Shown here piece after piece: positions 51,528-63,430 of a stretch of 64,000 bases of DNA. The notes under the pieces are model-generated. The model was not told where the DNA came from. It worked only from the letters and a program-made list of their open reading frames with translations, and ran no database searches. The translations under genes and the position numbers were made by a program. Location: NCBI GenBank assembly GCA_013076295.1, contig RQOL01000528.1, positions 62,001-126,000 of the forward strand, read 5' to 3'. Positions within the stretch are counted from its first letter, which is position 1; every line of letters starts with the position of its first letter. The stretch is from Sanderia malayensis (Eukaryota; Cnidaria; Scyphozoa; Semaeostomeae; Pelagiidae).

Positions 51528-53251
51528 TTGTGGGAATGAATGTTACTTTTCATTAGTGTAAATTGTGGGAAAGAATGTTATATACTTTTTAGCTCTTTTT
51601 ACATGGAATAATGTGTAAATTGTGGGAATCGATGTCATTTCTCAACAGTCTAAATTGTGGGAATGAATGTTTCTTTTCATTAGTTCAAATTGTGGGAATG
51701 AACTTTAAGTTTTTATTAGTTTTAGGTGTTTTTATGTTGATTCGTGTGTAAATTGTAGAAATGAATGTTATTTTTCATTAGTGCAAATGGTGGGAATGAA
51801 TATTATCTTTTTTATCTCTTTTTACCGTTTTTGCGTGGATCCATGTGTAAATTGTGGGGATGAAGGTTATTTTTCATTACTGCAAATTGTGGAAATGAAT
51901 GCTCTATTATTGATTAGTTTTAGCTGTTCTTACGTTGATTCGTGTGTAAATTGTGGGAAGGAATTTTTTTTCATTACTGTGATTTATGTGAATCATGGTT
52001 ACTTTTCATTAGTGTAAATTGTGGGAAAGAATGCTATATTCTGTTTAGCTCTTTTTACGTGGAATAATGTATAAATTGTAGGAATCAATGTCATTTCTCA
52101 ACAGTCTAAATTGTGGGAATGAATGTCACCTTTCATTAGTGTAAATTGTGGGAATGAATGTCACTTTTGATTAGTGTAAATTGTGGGAATGAATATTATC
52201 TTTTTTATCTGTTTTTACGGTTTTTGCGTGGATTCATGTGTAAATTGTGAGGATGAACGTTATTTTTCATTACTGCAAATTGTGGGAATGAATGTTTCTT
52301 TTCATTAGTGCACATTGTGGGAATGAATATTATGTTTTTTATCTGCTTTTACCGTTTTTGCGTGGATTCATGTGTAAATTGTGGGGATGAAGGTTATTTT
52401 TCATTACTGTAAAATTGCGGGAATGAATCCTCTATTATTGTTTAGTTATAGCTGTTCTTACGTTGATTCGTGTGTAAATTGTGGGAAGGAATTTTTTTTC
52501 ATTACTGTCATTTATGTGAATCATGGTTACTTTTCATTAGTGTAAATTGTGGGAAAGGATGTCATATTTTTATTAGTTTTAGGTGTATTTATGTTGATTC
52601 ATGTGTAAGTTGTGGGAATCAATGTCAACTTTCGTCAGTCTAAGTTGTGGGAATGAATGTCACTTTTCATTAGTGTAAATTGTTTGAATGAAATTTATCT
52701 TCTTTATCTGTTTTTACCGTTTTTGCGTGGATTCATGTGTAAATTGTGGGATTAATTTTATTTTTATTACTGTAACTTGTGGGAATGAATGTCACTTTCC
52801 TTTAATGCAAATTGCGGGAAAGAACGTTAAATTTTTATCTGTTTTTGCCGTTTTTGCGTGGATTCGTGTGTAAATTGTGGGAATGAATTTTTTTCATTAC
52901 TGTAATGTGTGGGAATCAATGTTACTTTTCATTAGTGTAATTTGTGGGAAAGAATGTTATATACTTTTTAGCTCTTTTTACATGGAATAATGTGTAAATT
53001 GTGGGAATCAATGTCATTTCTCAACAGTCTAAATTGTGGGAATGAATGTTTCTTTTCATTAGTCCAAATTGTGGGAATAAACTTTAAGTTTTTATTAGTT
53101 TTAGGTGTTTTTATGTTGATTCGTGTGTAAATTGTAGAAATGAAGGTTATTTTTCATTAGTGCAAATGGTGGGAATGAATATTATCTTTTTTATCTCTTT
53201 TTACCGTTTTTGCGTGGATCCATGTGTCGAGTGTACGTTGTGGGAATGAAT
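51416..53251 (+). repeat. Higher-order unit B12 (1,836 bp, right end broken)
   Basis: It resembles B5 and B9 with one cassette missing: the GATCCATG cassette at 51781 runs directly into the 8-T, GTGATTTATG form. It continues through 52688 (matches 35766 and 44780) and starts a second GATCCATG cassette near 53165. This is cut at 53227, where CCATGTGT is joined to CGAGTGTACG just before the next E element. Confidence 0.8.
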
Positions 53252-53363
53252 GTTAATATGACTGAAAAAAGTAACTAAAAGTGTCTTCACTATTTTTCAG
53301 ATAGATTAACGTAGATTCACGTGTGAAATATGGGAATGGGTGTAGATCTTGATCTGACATATA
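53252..53363 (+). repeat. E element 16 (type B3)
   Basis: Sub-type B3: GTGTCTTCAC, GAAATATGGG and ATATTGCGGGAATG. Its normal upstream flank is truncated at 53227/53228. Confidence 0.9.
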
Positions 53364-54965
53364 TTGCGGGAATGAATGTTACTTTTCATTAGAGTAAATT
53401 GTGGGAAAGAATGTTATATACTTTTTTGTTCTTTTTACATGGATTAATGTGTAAATTGTGGGAATCAATGTCATTTCTCAACAGTCTAAATTGCGGTAAT
53501 GAATGTTTCTTTTCATTACTGCAAACTGTGGGAATGAGCTTTAAGTTTTTATTAGTTTTAGGTGTTTTTATGTAGATTCGTGTGTAAGTTGTGAGAATGA
53601 AGGTTATGTTTCATTAGTGTAAATTGTGGGAATGATTATCTGTTTTTACTGTTTTTGCGTGGGTTCATGTGTAAATTGTGGGGATGAACGTTATTTTTCA
53701 TTACTGCAAATTGTGGAAATGAATGCTCTATTATTGATTATTTTTAGCTGTTCTTACGTTGATTCGTGTGTAACTTGTGGGAAGGAATTTTTTTTCATTA
53801 CTGTGATTTATGTGAATCATGGTTACTTTTCATTAGTGTAAATTGTGGGAAAGAATGCTATATACTGTTTAGCTTTTTTTACGTGGAATAATGTATAAAT
53901 TGTGGGAATCAATGTCATTTCTCAACAGTCTAAATTGTGGGGATAAATGTCACCTTTCATTAGTGTAAATTGTGGGAATGAATGTCACTTTTCATTAGTG
54001 TAAATTGTGGGAATGAATATTATCTTTTTTATCTGTTTTTACCGTTTTTGCGTGGATTCATGTGTAAATTGTGGGGATGAAGGTTATTTTTCATTACTGC
54101 AAATTGCGGGAATGAATCCTCTATTATTGTTTAGTTTTAGCTGTTTTTACGTTGATTCGTGTTTAAATTGTGGGAAGGAGTTTTTTTTCATTACTGTCAT
54201 TTATGTGAATCATGGTTACTTTTCATTAGTGTAAATTGTGGGAAAGAATGTCATATTTTTATTAGTTTTAGGTGTATTTATGTTGATTCATGTGTAAGTT
54301 GTGGGAATCAATGTCAACTTTCGTCAGTCTAAGTTGTGGGAATGAATGTCACTTTTCATTAGTGTAAATTGTTTGAATGAAAATTATCTTCTTTATCTCT
54401 TTTTACCGTTTTTGCGTGGATTCATGTGTAAATTGTGGGATTAATTTTATTTTTATTACTGTAACTTGTGGGAATGAATGTCACTTTCCTCTAGTGCAAA
54501 TTGCGGGAAAGAACGTTAAATTTTTATCTGTTTTTGCCGTTTTTGCGTGGATTCGTGTGTAAATTGTGGGAATGAATTCTTTTCATTACTGTAATGTGTG
54601 GGAATCAATGTTACTTTTCATTAGTGTAATTTGTGGGAAAGAATGCTATATTTTTTAGCTCTTTTTACGTGGAATAATATGTAAATTGTGGGAATCAATG
54701 TCAACTTTTATCAGTCTAAATTGTGGGAATGAATGTCACTTTTCATTAGTGTAAATTGTGGGAATGAATGCTCTGTTATTGATTAGCTTTAGCTATTTTT
54801 AACGTTGATTCGTGTGGAAATTGTGGGAATGAATTTTTTTTCATTACTGTAATTTGTGGGAATGAATGTTTCTTTTCATTAGTGCAAATTGTGGGATTAA
54901 ATGTCATGTTTTTGTTAGTTTTAGGTTTACTTATGTTGATTCGAGTGTACGTTGTGGGAATGAAT
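53252..54965 (+). repeat. Higher-order unit B13 (1,714 bp)
   Basis: Its E element and first ~460 bp are duplicated at 54966 onward (offset 1,714), including shared oddities: GTGTCTTCAC, GAAATATGGG, a shortened GGGAATGATTATCTG near 53632, and GAATGAGCTTTAAG near 53533. After about 53,710 the two diverge (GTGGAAATGAATGC here, GCGGGAATAAATCC there). Confidence 0.82.
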
Positions 54966-55077
54966 GTTAATATGACTGAAAAAAGTAACTAAAAGTGTCT
55001 TCACTATTTTTCAGATAGATTAACGTAGATTCACGTGTGAAATATGGGAATGGGTGTAGATCTTGATCTGACATATA
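54966..55077 (+). repeat. E element 17 (type B3)
   Basis: It has the same private bases as E16 but an intact upstream closing segment, so it represents the source form of that pair. Confidence 0.9.
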
Positions 55078-56929
55078 TTGCGGGAATGAATGTTACTTTT
55101 CATTAGAGTAAATTGTGGGAAAGAATGTTATATACTTTTTTGTTCTTTTTACATGGATTAATGTGTAAATTGTGGGAATCAATGTCATTTCTCAACAGTC
55201 TAAATTGTGGTAATGAATGTTTCTTTTCATTACTGCAAACTGTGGGAATGAGCTTTAAGTTCTTATTAGTTTTAGGTGTTTTTATGTAGATTCGTGTGTA
55301 AGTTGTGAGAATGAAGGTTATGTTTCATTAGTGTAAATTGTGGGAATGATTATCTGTTTTTACTGTTTTTGCGTGGGTTCATGTGTAAATTGTGGGGATG
55401 AACGTTATTTTTCATTACTGCAAATTGCGGGAATAAATCCTCTATTATTGTTTAGTTTTAGCTGTTTTTACGTTGATTCGTGTTTAAATTGTGGGAAGGA
55501 ATGTTTTTTCATTACTGTCATTTATGTGAATCATGGTTACTTTTCATTAGTATAAATTGTGGGAAAGAATGCTATATACTTTTTAGCTCTTTTTATGTGG
55601 AATAATGTGTAAATTGTGGGAATCAATGTCATTTCTCAACAGTCTAAATTGTGGGAATGAATGTCACCTTTCATTAGTGTAAATTGTGGGAATGAAGGTT
55701 CTTTTTCATTAGTGTAAATTGTGGGAATGAATATTATCTTTTTTATCTGTTTTTACCGTTTTTGCATGGATTCATGTGTAAATTGTGGGGATGAAGGTTG
55801 TTTTTCCTTACTTCAAATGGCGGGAATGAATCCTCTATTATTGCTTAGTTTTAGCTGTTTTTACGTGGATTCATGTGTAAATTGTGGGAATCAATGTCAA
55901 CTTTCATCAGTCTAAATTGTGGGAATGAATGTCACTTTTCATTAGGGTAAATTGTGGGAATGAATATGATCTTTTTTATCTCTTTTTACCGTTTTTGCGT
56001 GGATTCATGTGTAAATTGTGGGGATGAAGGTTATTTTTCATTACTGCAAATTGTGGGAATGAATCCTCTATTATTGTTTAGTTATAGCTGTTCTTACGTT
56101 GATTCGTGTGTAAATTGTGGGAAGGAATTTTTTTTCATTACTGTCATTTATGTGAATCATGGTTACTTTTCATTAGTGTAAATTGTGGGAAAGGATGTCA
56201 TATTTTTATTAGTTTTAGGTGTATTTATGTTGATTCATGTGTAAGTTGTGGGAATCAATGTCAACTTTCGTCAGTCTAAGTTGTGGGAATGAATGTCACT
56301 TTTCATTAGTGTAAATTGTTTGAATGAAAATTATCTTCTTTATCTGTTTTTACCGTTTTTGCGTGGATTCATGTGTAAATTGTGGGATTAATTTTATTTT
56401 TATTACTGTAACTTGTGGGAATGAATGTCGCTTTCCTTTAGTGCAAATTGCCGGAAAGAACGTTAAATTTTTATCTGTTTTTGCCGTTTTTGCGTGGATT
56501 CGTGTGTAAATTGTGGGAATGAATTTTTTTCATTACTGTAATGTGTGGGAATCAATGTTACTTTTCATTAGTGTAATTTGTGGGAAAGAATGTTATATAC
56601 TTTTTCGCTCTTTTTACATGGAATAATGTGTAAATTGTGGGAATCAATGTCATTTCTCAACAGTCTAAATTGTGGGAATGAATGTTTCTTTTCATTAGTC
56701 CAAATTGTGGGAATGAACTTTAAGTTTTTATTAGTTTTAGGTGTTTTTATGTTGATTCGTGTGTAAATTGTAGAAATGAAGGTTATTTTTCATTAGTGCA
56801 AATGGTGGGAATGAATCCTCTATTATTGTTTAGTTATAGCTGTTCTTACGTTGATTCGTGTGTAAATTGTGGGAAGGAATTTTTTTTCATTACTGTCATT
56901 TATGTGAATCATGGTTACTTTTCATTGGT

Positions 56930-58190
56930 GTAAATTGTGGGAAAGGACGTCATATTTTTATTAGTTTTAGGTGTATTTATGTTGATTCATGTGTAAGCTG
57001 TGGGAATCAATGTCAACTTTCGTCAGTCTAAGTTGTGGGAATGAATGTCACTTTTCATTAGTGTAAATTGTTTGAATGAAAATTATCTTCTTTATCTGTT
57101 TTTACCGTTTTTGCGTCGATTCATGTGTAAATTGTGGGATTAATTTTATTTTTATTACTGTAACTTGTGGGAATGAATGTCACTTTCCTTTAGTGCAAAT
57201 TGCGGGAAAGAACGTTAAATTTTTATCTGTTTTTGCCCTTTTTGCGTGGATTCGTGTGTAAATTGTGGGAATCAATTTTTTTCATTACTGTAATGTGTGG
57301 GAATCAATGTTACTTTTCATTAGTGTAATTTGTGGGAATGAACTTTAAGTTTTTATTAGTTTTAGGTGTATTTATGTAGATTCGTGTGTATGTTGTGGGA
57401 ATGAAGGTTATGTTTCATTAGTGTAAATTGTGGGAATGAATATTATCTTTTTTATCTGTTTTTACTGTTTTTGCGTGGGTTCATGTGTAAATTGTGGGGA
57501 TGAAGGTTATTTTTCATTACTGCAAATTGCGGGAATAAATCCTCTATTATTGTTTAGTTTTAGCTGTTTTTACGTTGATTCGTGTTTAAATTGTGGGAAG
57601 GAATGTTTTTTCATTACTGTCATTTATGTGAATCATGGTTACTTTTCATTAGTGTAAATTGTGGGAAAGGACGTCATATTTTTATTAGTTTTAGGTGTAT
57701 TTATGTTGATTCATGTGTAAGCTGTGGGAATCAATGTCAACTTTCGTCAGTCTAAGTTGTGGGAATGAATGTCACTTTTCATTAGTGTAAATTGTTTGAA
57801 TGAAAATTATCTTCTTTATCTGTTTTTACCGTTTTTGCGTCGATTCATGTGTAAATTGTGGGATTAATTTTATTTTTATTACTGTAACTTGTGGGAATGA
57901 ATGTCACTTTCCTTTAGTGCAAATTGCGGGAAAGAACGTTAAATTTTTATCTGTTTTTGCCCTTTTTGCGTGGATTCGTGTGTAAATTGTGGGAATCAAT
58001 TTTTTTCATTACTGTAATGTGTGGGAATCAATGTTACTTTTCATTAGTGTAATTTGTGGGAATGAACTTTAAGTTTTTATTAGTTTTAGGTGTATTTATG
58101 TAGATTCGTGTGTATGTTGTGGGAATGAAGGTTATGTTTCATTAGTGTAAATTGTGGGAATGAATATTATCTTTTTTATCTGTTTTTACT
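56930..58190 (+). repeat. 724-bp tandem duplication
   Basis: Positions 56.93-57.47 kb recur at about 57.65-58.19 kb (57076 to 57800, 57430 to 58154). Shared private bases include GGGAAAGGACGTC, GTGTAAGCTGTGGG, TTTTTGCGTCGATTC, GCCCTTTTTGCG and GGGAATCAATTTTTTTC. The copies end where the left has TTTGCGTGGGTTC and the right has TTTGCATGGATTC. Confidence 0.82.
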
Positions 58191-58445
58191 GTTTTTGCAT
58201 GGATTCATGTGTAAATTGTGGGGATGAAGGTTGTTTTTCCTTACTTCAAATGGCGGGAATGAATCCTCTATTATTGCTTAGTTTTAGCTGTTTTTACGTG
58301 GATTCATGTGTAAATTGTGGGAATCAATGTCAACTTTCATCAGTCTAAATTGTGGGAATGAATGTCACTTTTCATTAGGGTAAATTGTGGGAATGAATAT
58401 GATCTTTTATATCTCTTTTTACCGTTTTTGCGTGGATTCATGTGT

Positions 58446-58550
58446 AAATTGTGGGAATGAATGTCACCTTTCTTTAGTGTAAATTGTGGGAATGAATGGC
58501 ACTTTTCATTAGTGTAAATTGTGGGAATGAATGGCACTTTTCATTAGTGT
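58446..58550 (+). repeat. Run of simple 35-bp monomers with a private doublet
   Basis: Three successive 35-bp monomers lie at 58446-58480, 58481-58515 and 58516-58550. The last two are identical and share a private G (GAATGGCAC instead of GAATGTCAC). That is direct evidence of a recent single-monomer duplication and a clean view of the basic period. Confidence 0.88.
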
Positions 58551-60180
58551 AAATTGTGGGAGCGAATATTATCTTCTTTATCTGTTTTTACCGTCTTTTT
58601 GTGGATTCATGTGTAAATTGTGGGGATGAACGTTATTTTTCATTACTGCAAATTGTGAGAATGAATGCTCTATAATTGATTAGCTTTAGCTGTTTTTAGC
58701 TTCATTCGTGTGGAAGGTGTGGGAATGAATTTTTTTTCATTACTGTAATTTGTGGGAATGAATGTTTTTTTTATAGTGCAAATTGTGGGAATAAATGTCA
58801 TATTTTTATTAGTTTTAGGTGTATTTATGTTGATTCATGTGTAAGTTGTGGGAATCAATGTCAACTATCGTCAGTCTAAATTGTGGGAATGAATGTCACT
58901 TTTCATTACTGTAAATTGTGGGAATGAATATTATCTCTTTTATCTGTTTTTACCGTTTTTGCGTGGATTCATGTGTAAATTGTGGGGATGAAGGTTATTT
59001 TTCATTACTGCAAATTGTGGGAATGAATCCTCTATTATTGTTTAGTTTTAACTGTTCTTACGTTGATTCGTGTGTAAATTGTGGGAAGGAATTTTTTTCA
59101 TTACTGTAATTTATGTGAATCATGGTTACTTTTCATTAGTGTAAATTGTGGGAAAGAATGCTATATACTTTTTAGCTCCTTTTACATGGAATAATGTGTA
59201 AATTGTGGGAATGAATGCCACTTTTCATTAGTGTAAATTGTGGGGATGAATATTATCTTCTTTGTCTGTTTTTCCCATTTTTGCGTGGATACATGTGCAA
59301 ATTGTGGGGATGAAGGTTATTTTTCATTACTGCAAATTGTGGGAATGAAAGTCATATTTTTATCTCTTTTTGCCGTTTTTGCGTGGATTCGTGTAAAAAA
59401 TGTGGGAATGAATTTTTTTTCATTACTGTAATGTGAGGAAATCAATGTTACTGTTCATTAGTGTAATTTCTGGGAAAGAATGCTATATTTTTTTAGCTCT
59501 TTTCACGTGGAACAATGTGTAAATTGTGGGAATCAATGTCAACTTTCATCAGTCTAAATTGTGGGAATGAATGTCACTTTTCATTAGGGTAAATTGTGGG
59601 AATGAATATTAACTTTTTTATCCCTTTTTACCGTTTATGCGTGGATTCATGTGTAAATTGTGGGGATGAAGGTTGTTTTTCATTACTGGAAATTGTGGGA
59701 ATGAATGCTCTATTATTGTTTAGTTTTAGCTGTTCTTACGTTATTTCGTGTGTAAATTGTGCGAAGGAATTTTTTTTCATTACTGTAATTTATGTGAATC
59801 ATGGTTACTTTTCATTAGTGTAAATTGTGGGATAGAATGCTATATTTTTTTTAGCTGTTTTTACGTACAATAATGTGTAAATTGTGGGAATCAATGTCAA
59901 CTTTCATCAGTCTAAATTGTCCGAATGAATGTCACTTTTCATTAGTGTAAATTGTGGGAATGAATATTATCTTCTTTATCTGTTTTTACCGTCTTTGCGT
60001 CGATTCATGTGTAAATTGAGGGGATGAGCGTTATTTTTCATTACTGCAAATTGTGGGAATCAATGCTCTGTTATTGATTAGCTTTAGCTGTTTTTAGCTT
60101 TGATTCGTGTACAAATTGCATGAAGGAATTTTTTTCATTACTGTAATTTGAGGGAATGAATGTTTCTTTTCATTAGTGCA

Positions 60181-60345
60181 AATTGTGGGAATAAATGTCA
60201 TTTCTTTATTAGTTTTAGCTGTTCTTACATTGAATCGTGTGTAAATTCCGGGAAGGAATTTTTTTGTATTACTATAATTTATGTAAATCATGGTTACCTT
60301 TCATTTGTGTAAATTGTGGGAAATAATGCTAAATTTTTTTTAGCT
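60181..60345 (+). repeat. Divergent monomer group, copy 1
   Basis: Unusual variants cluster here: TTACATTGAATCGTG, AAATTCCGGGAAGG, TTTTTTTGTATTAC and TTATGTAAATCATGG. The same group recurs near 63285. These are among the monomers furthest from the consensus, consistent with an older, less homogenised edge of the array. Confidence 0.7.
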
Positions 60346-60568
60346 GTTTTTACGTGGAATAATGTGTAAATTGTGGGAATCAATGTCAACTTTCATCAGT
60401 CTAAATTGTGGGAATGAATGTCACTTTTCAAAAGTGCAAATTGTGGGAATGAATATTATCTTCTTTGTCTGTTTATACCGTTTTTGCGTGGATTCACGTG
60501 TAAATTGTAGGGATGAAGGTTGTTTTTCATTGCTGCAAATTGTGGAAATGAATGCTCTATTATTGTTT

Positions 60569-60603
60569 AGTTTTAGCTGTTCTTACGTTGAACAGCTAAA
60601 ACT
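60569..60603. repeat. Palindrome copy 11 (perfect, isolated)
   Basis: Perfect arms, about 35 kb from the nearest other copy, in the right flank. Confidence 0.92.
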
Positions 60604-61437
60604 GTGGGAAGGAATTTTTTTTCATTACTGTAATTTATGTGAATCATGATTACTTTTCATTAGGGTAAATTTTGGGAAAGAATGCTATATTTTTTTAGCT
60701 CTTTTTACGTGGAATAATGTGTAAATTGTGGGAATCAATGTCAACTTTCATCACTCTAAATTGTGGGAATGAATGTCACTTTTCATTAGTGCAAATTGTG
60801 GGAATGAATATTATTTTCTTTGTCTGTTTTTACCGTTTTTGCGTGGATTCACGTGTAAGTTGTGGGGATGAAGGTTCTTTTTCATTGCTGCAAATTGTGG
60901 GAATGAATGCTCTATTATTGTTTAGTTTTAGCTGTTCTTACGTTGATTCGTGTGTAGATTGTGGGAAGGAATTTTTTTTCATTACTGTAATTTATGTAAT
61001 CAATGTCAACTTTCATCAGTGTAAATTGTGGCAATGAATGTCACTTGTCATTAGTGTAAATGGTGGGAATGAATATCATCTTTTTTATCTGTTTTTGCCG
61101 TTTTTGCGTGGATTCGTGTGTAAATTGTCGGAATGAATTTTTTTTCATTATTGTAATGCGTGGAAATCAATGTCAACTTTCATCAGTCTAAATTGTGCGA
61201 ATGAATGTCACTTTTTATTAGTGTAAACTGTGCGTGTGAATGATCCATTATTGATTAGCTTTGGCTGTTTTTAACTTTGATTCGTGTGGATATTGTGAGA
61301 ATGAATTTTTTTTCATTACTGTAATTTGTGGGAATGAATGTTTATTTTCATTAGTGCAAATTGTGGGAATAAATGTCATATTTTTATTAGTTTTAGGTTT
61401 ACTTATGTTGATTCGTGTGTACATTGTGGGAATGAAT

Positions 61438-61549
61438 GTTAATATGACTGAAAAAAGTAACTAAAACTGTTTTCACTATTTTTCAGATGGATTAACGTAG
61501 ATTCACGTGTGAAATGTGGGAATGGGTGTAAATCTTGAACTGACAAAAC
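61438..61549 (+). repeat. E element 18 (type A)
   Basis: CAGATGGATTAACG and TGAACTGACAAAAC. It has a private AAAACTGTTTTCAC. A type-A element returns here after fourteen type-B copies. Confidence 0.9.
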
Positions 61550-63284
61550 TTGTGGGAATGAATGTTACTTTTCATTAGTGTAAATTGTTGGAAAGAATGT
61601 TATATACTTTTTAGCTCTTTTTACATGGAATAATGTGTAAATTGCGGGAATCGATGTCATTTCTCAACAGTCTAAATTGTGGGAATGAATGTTTCTTTTC
61701 ATTAGTGCAAATTGTGGGAATGAACTTTAAGTTTTTATTAGTTTTAGGTGTTTTTATGTTGATTCGTGTGTAAATTGTAGAATTGAAGGTTATTTTTCAT
61801 TAGTGCAAATGGTGGGAATGAATATTATCTTTTTTATCTCTTTTTACCGTTTTTGCGTGGATCCATGTGTAAATTGTGGGGATGAAGGTTATTTTTCATT
61901 ACTGCAAATTGTGGAAATAAATGCTCTATTATTGATTAGTTTTAGCTGTTCTTACGTTGATTCGTGTGTAAATTGCGGGAAGGAAATTTTTTCATTACTG
62001 TAATTTATGTGAATCATGGTTACTATTCATTAGTGTAAATTGTGGGAATGAACTTTAAATTTTTATTAGTTTTAAGTGTATTTATGTTGATTCGTGTGTA
62101 AGTTGTGGCAATCAATGTCAACTTTCATCAGTCTAAATTGTGGGAATGAATGTCACTTTTCATTAGTGTAAATTGTGGGAATGAATATTATCTTTTTTAA
62201 CTGTTTTTGCCGTTTTTGCGTGGATTCGTGTGTAAATTGTGGGAATGAATTTTTTTTCATTACTGTAATGTGTGGAAATCAATGTTACTGTTCATTAGTG
62301 TAATTTGTGGGAGAGAATGCTATATTTTTTTAGCTCTTTTTACGTGGAACAATGTGTAAATTGTGGGAATCAATGTCAACTTTCATCAGTCTAAATTGTG
62401 GGAATGAATGTCACTTTTCATTAGTGTAAATTGTGGGAATGAATATTATCTTTTTTATCTCTTTTTACCGTCTTTGTGTGGATTCATGTGTAAATTGTGG
62501 GGATGAACGTTATTTTTCTTTACTGCAAATTGTGAGAATGAATGCTCTATAATTGATTAGCTTTAGCTGTTTTTAGCGTTTATTCGTGTGGAAAGTGTGG
62601 GAATGAATTTTTTTTCATTACTGTAATTTGTGGGAATGAATGTTTCTTTTCATTAGTGCAAATTGTGGGAATAAATGTCATATTTTTATTAGTTTTAGGT
62701 GTATATATGTTGATTCATGTGTAAGTTGTGGGAATCAATGTCAACTTTCGTCAGTCTAAATTGTGGGAATGAATGTCACTTTTCATTACTGTAAATTGTG
62801 GGAATAAATATTATCTCTTTTATCTGTTTTTACCGTTTTTGCGTGGATTCATGTGTAAATTGTGGGGATGAAGGTTATTTTTCATTACTGCAAATTGTGG
62901 GAATGAATCCTCTATTATTGCTTAGTTTTAACTGTTCTTACGTTGATTCGTGTGTAAATTGTGGGAAGGAATTTTTTTCATTACTGTAATTTATGTGAAC
63001 CATGGTTACTTTTCATTAGTGTAAATTGTGGGAAAGAATGCTATATACTTTTTAGCTCCTTTTACGTGGAATAATGTGTAAATTGTGGGAATGAATGTCA
63101 CTTTTCATTAGTGTAAATTGTGGGAATGAATTTTTATCTTCTTTGTCTGTTTTTCCCATTTTTGCGTGGATACATGTGCAAATTGTGGGGATGAAGGTTA
63201 TTTTTCATTACTGCAAATTGTGGGAATGAAAGTCATATTTTTATCTCTTTTTGCCGTTTTTGCGTGGATTCGTGTGTAAAGTGG

Positions 63285-63430
63285 GAATAAATGTCATTTT
63301 TTTATTAGTTTTAGCTGTTCTTACATTGAATCGTGTGTAAATTCCGGGAAGGAATTTTTTTGCATTACATAATTTACGTGAATCATGGTTACCTTTCATT
63401 TGTGTAAATTGTGGGAAAGAATGCTATATT
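63285..63430 (+). repeat. Divergent monomer group, copy 2
   Basis: It shares TTACATTGAATCGTG and AAATTCCGGGAAGG with 60181-60345. It differs at TTTTTTTGCATTAC and TTTACGTGAATC, where copy 1 has GTATTAC and TATGTAAATC. Part of the difference is CpG against TpG, as expected from methylated-cytosine decay, though other causes are possible. Confidence 0.68.

Larger units (their letters stand above)
54966..61437 (+). repeat. Higher-order unit B14 to A transition (6,472 bp)
   Basis: It begins with a type-B E element and B-style cassettes (55340, 55721, 55954, 56324), then a 724-bp duplication (about 56.93-58.19 kb). From about 58.4 kb it is a more heterogeneous mosaic that includes A-type pieces: 59240 matches 3052 and 7294, and there are H and T cassettes at 60362 and 60717. 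It ends with the A-type closing stretch before the type-A E element at 61438. It therefore contains the boundary between core and flank. Confidence 0.75.
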
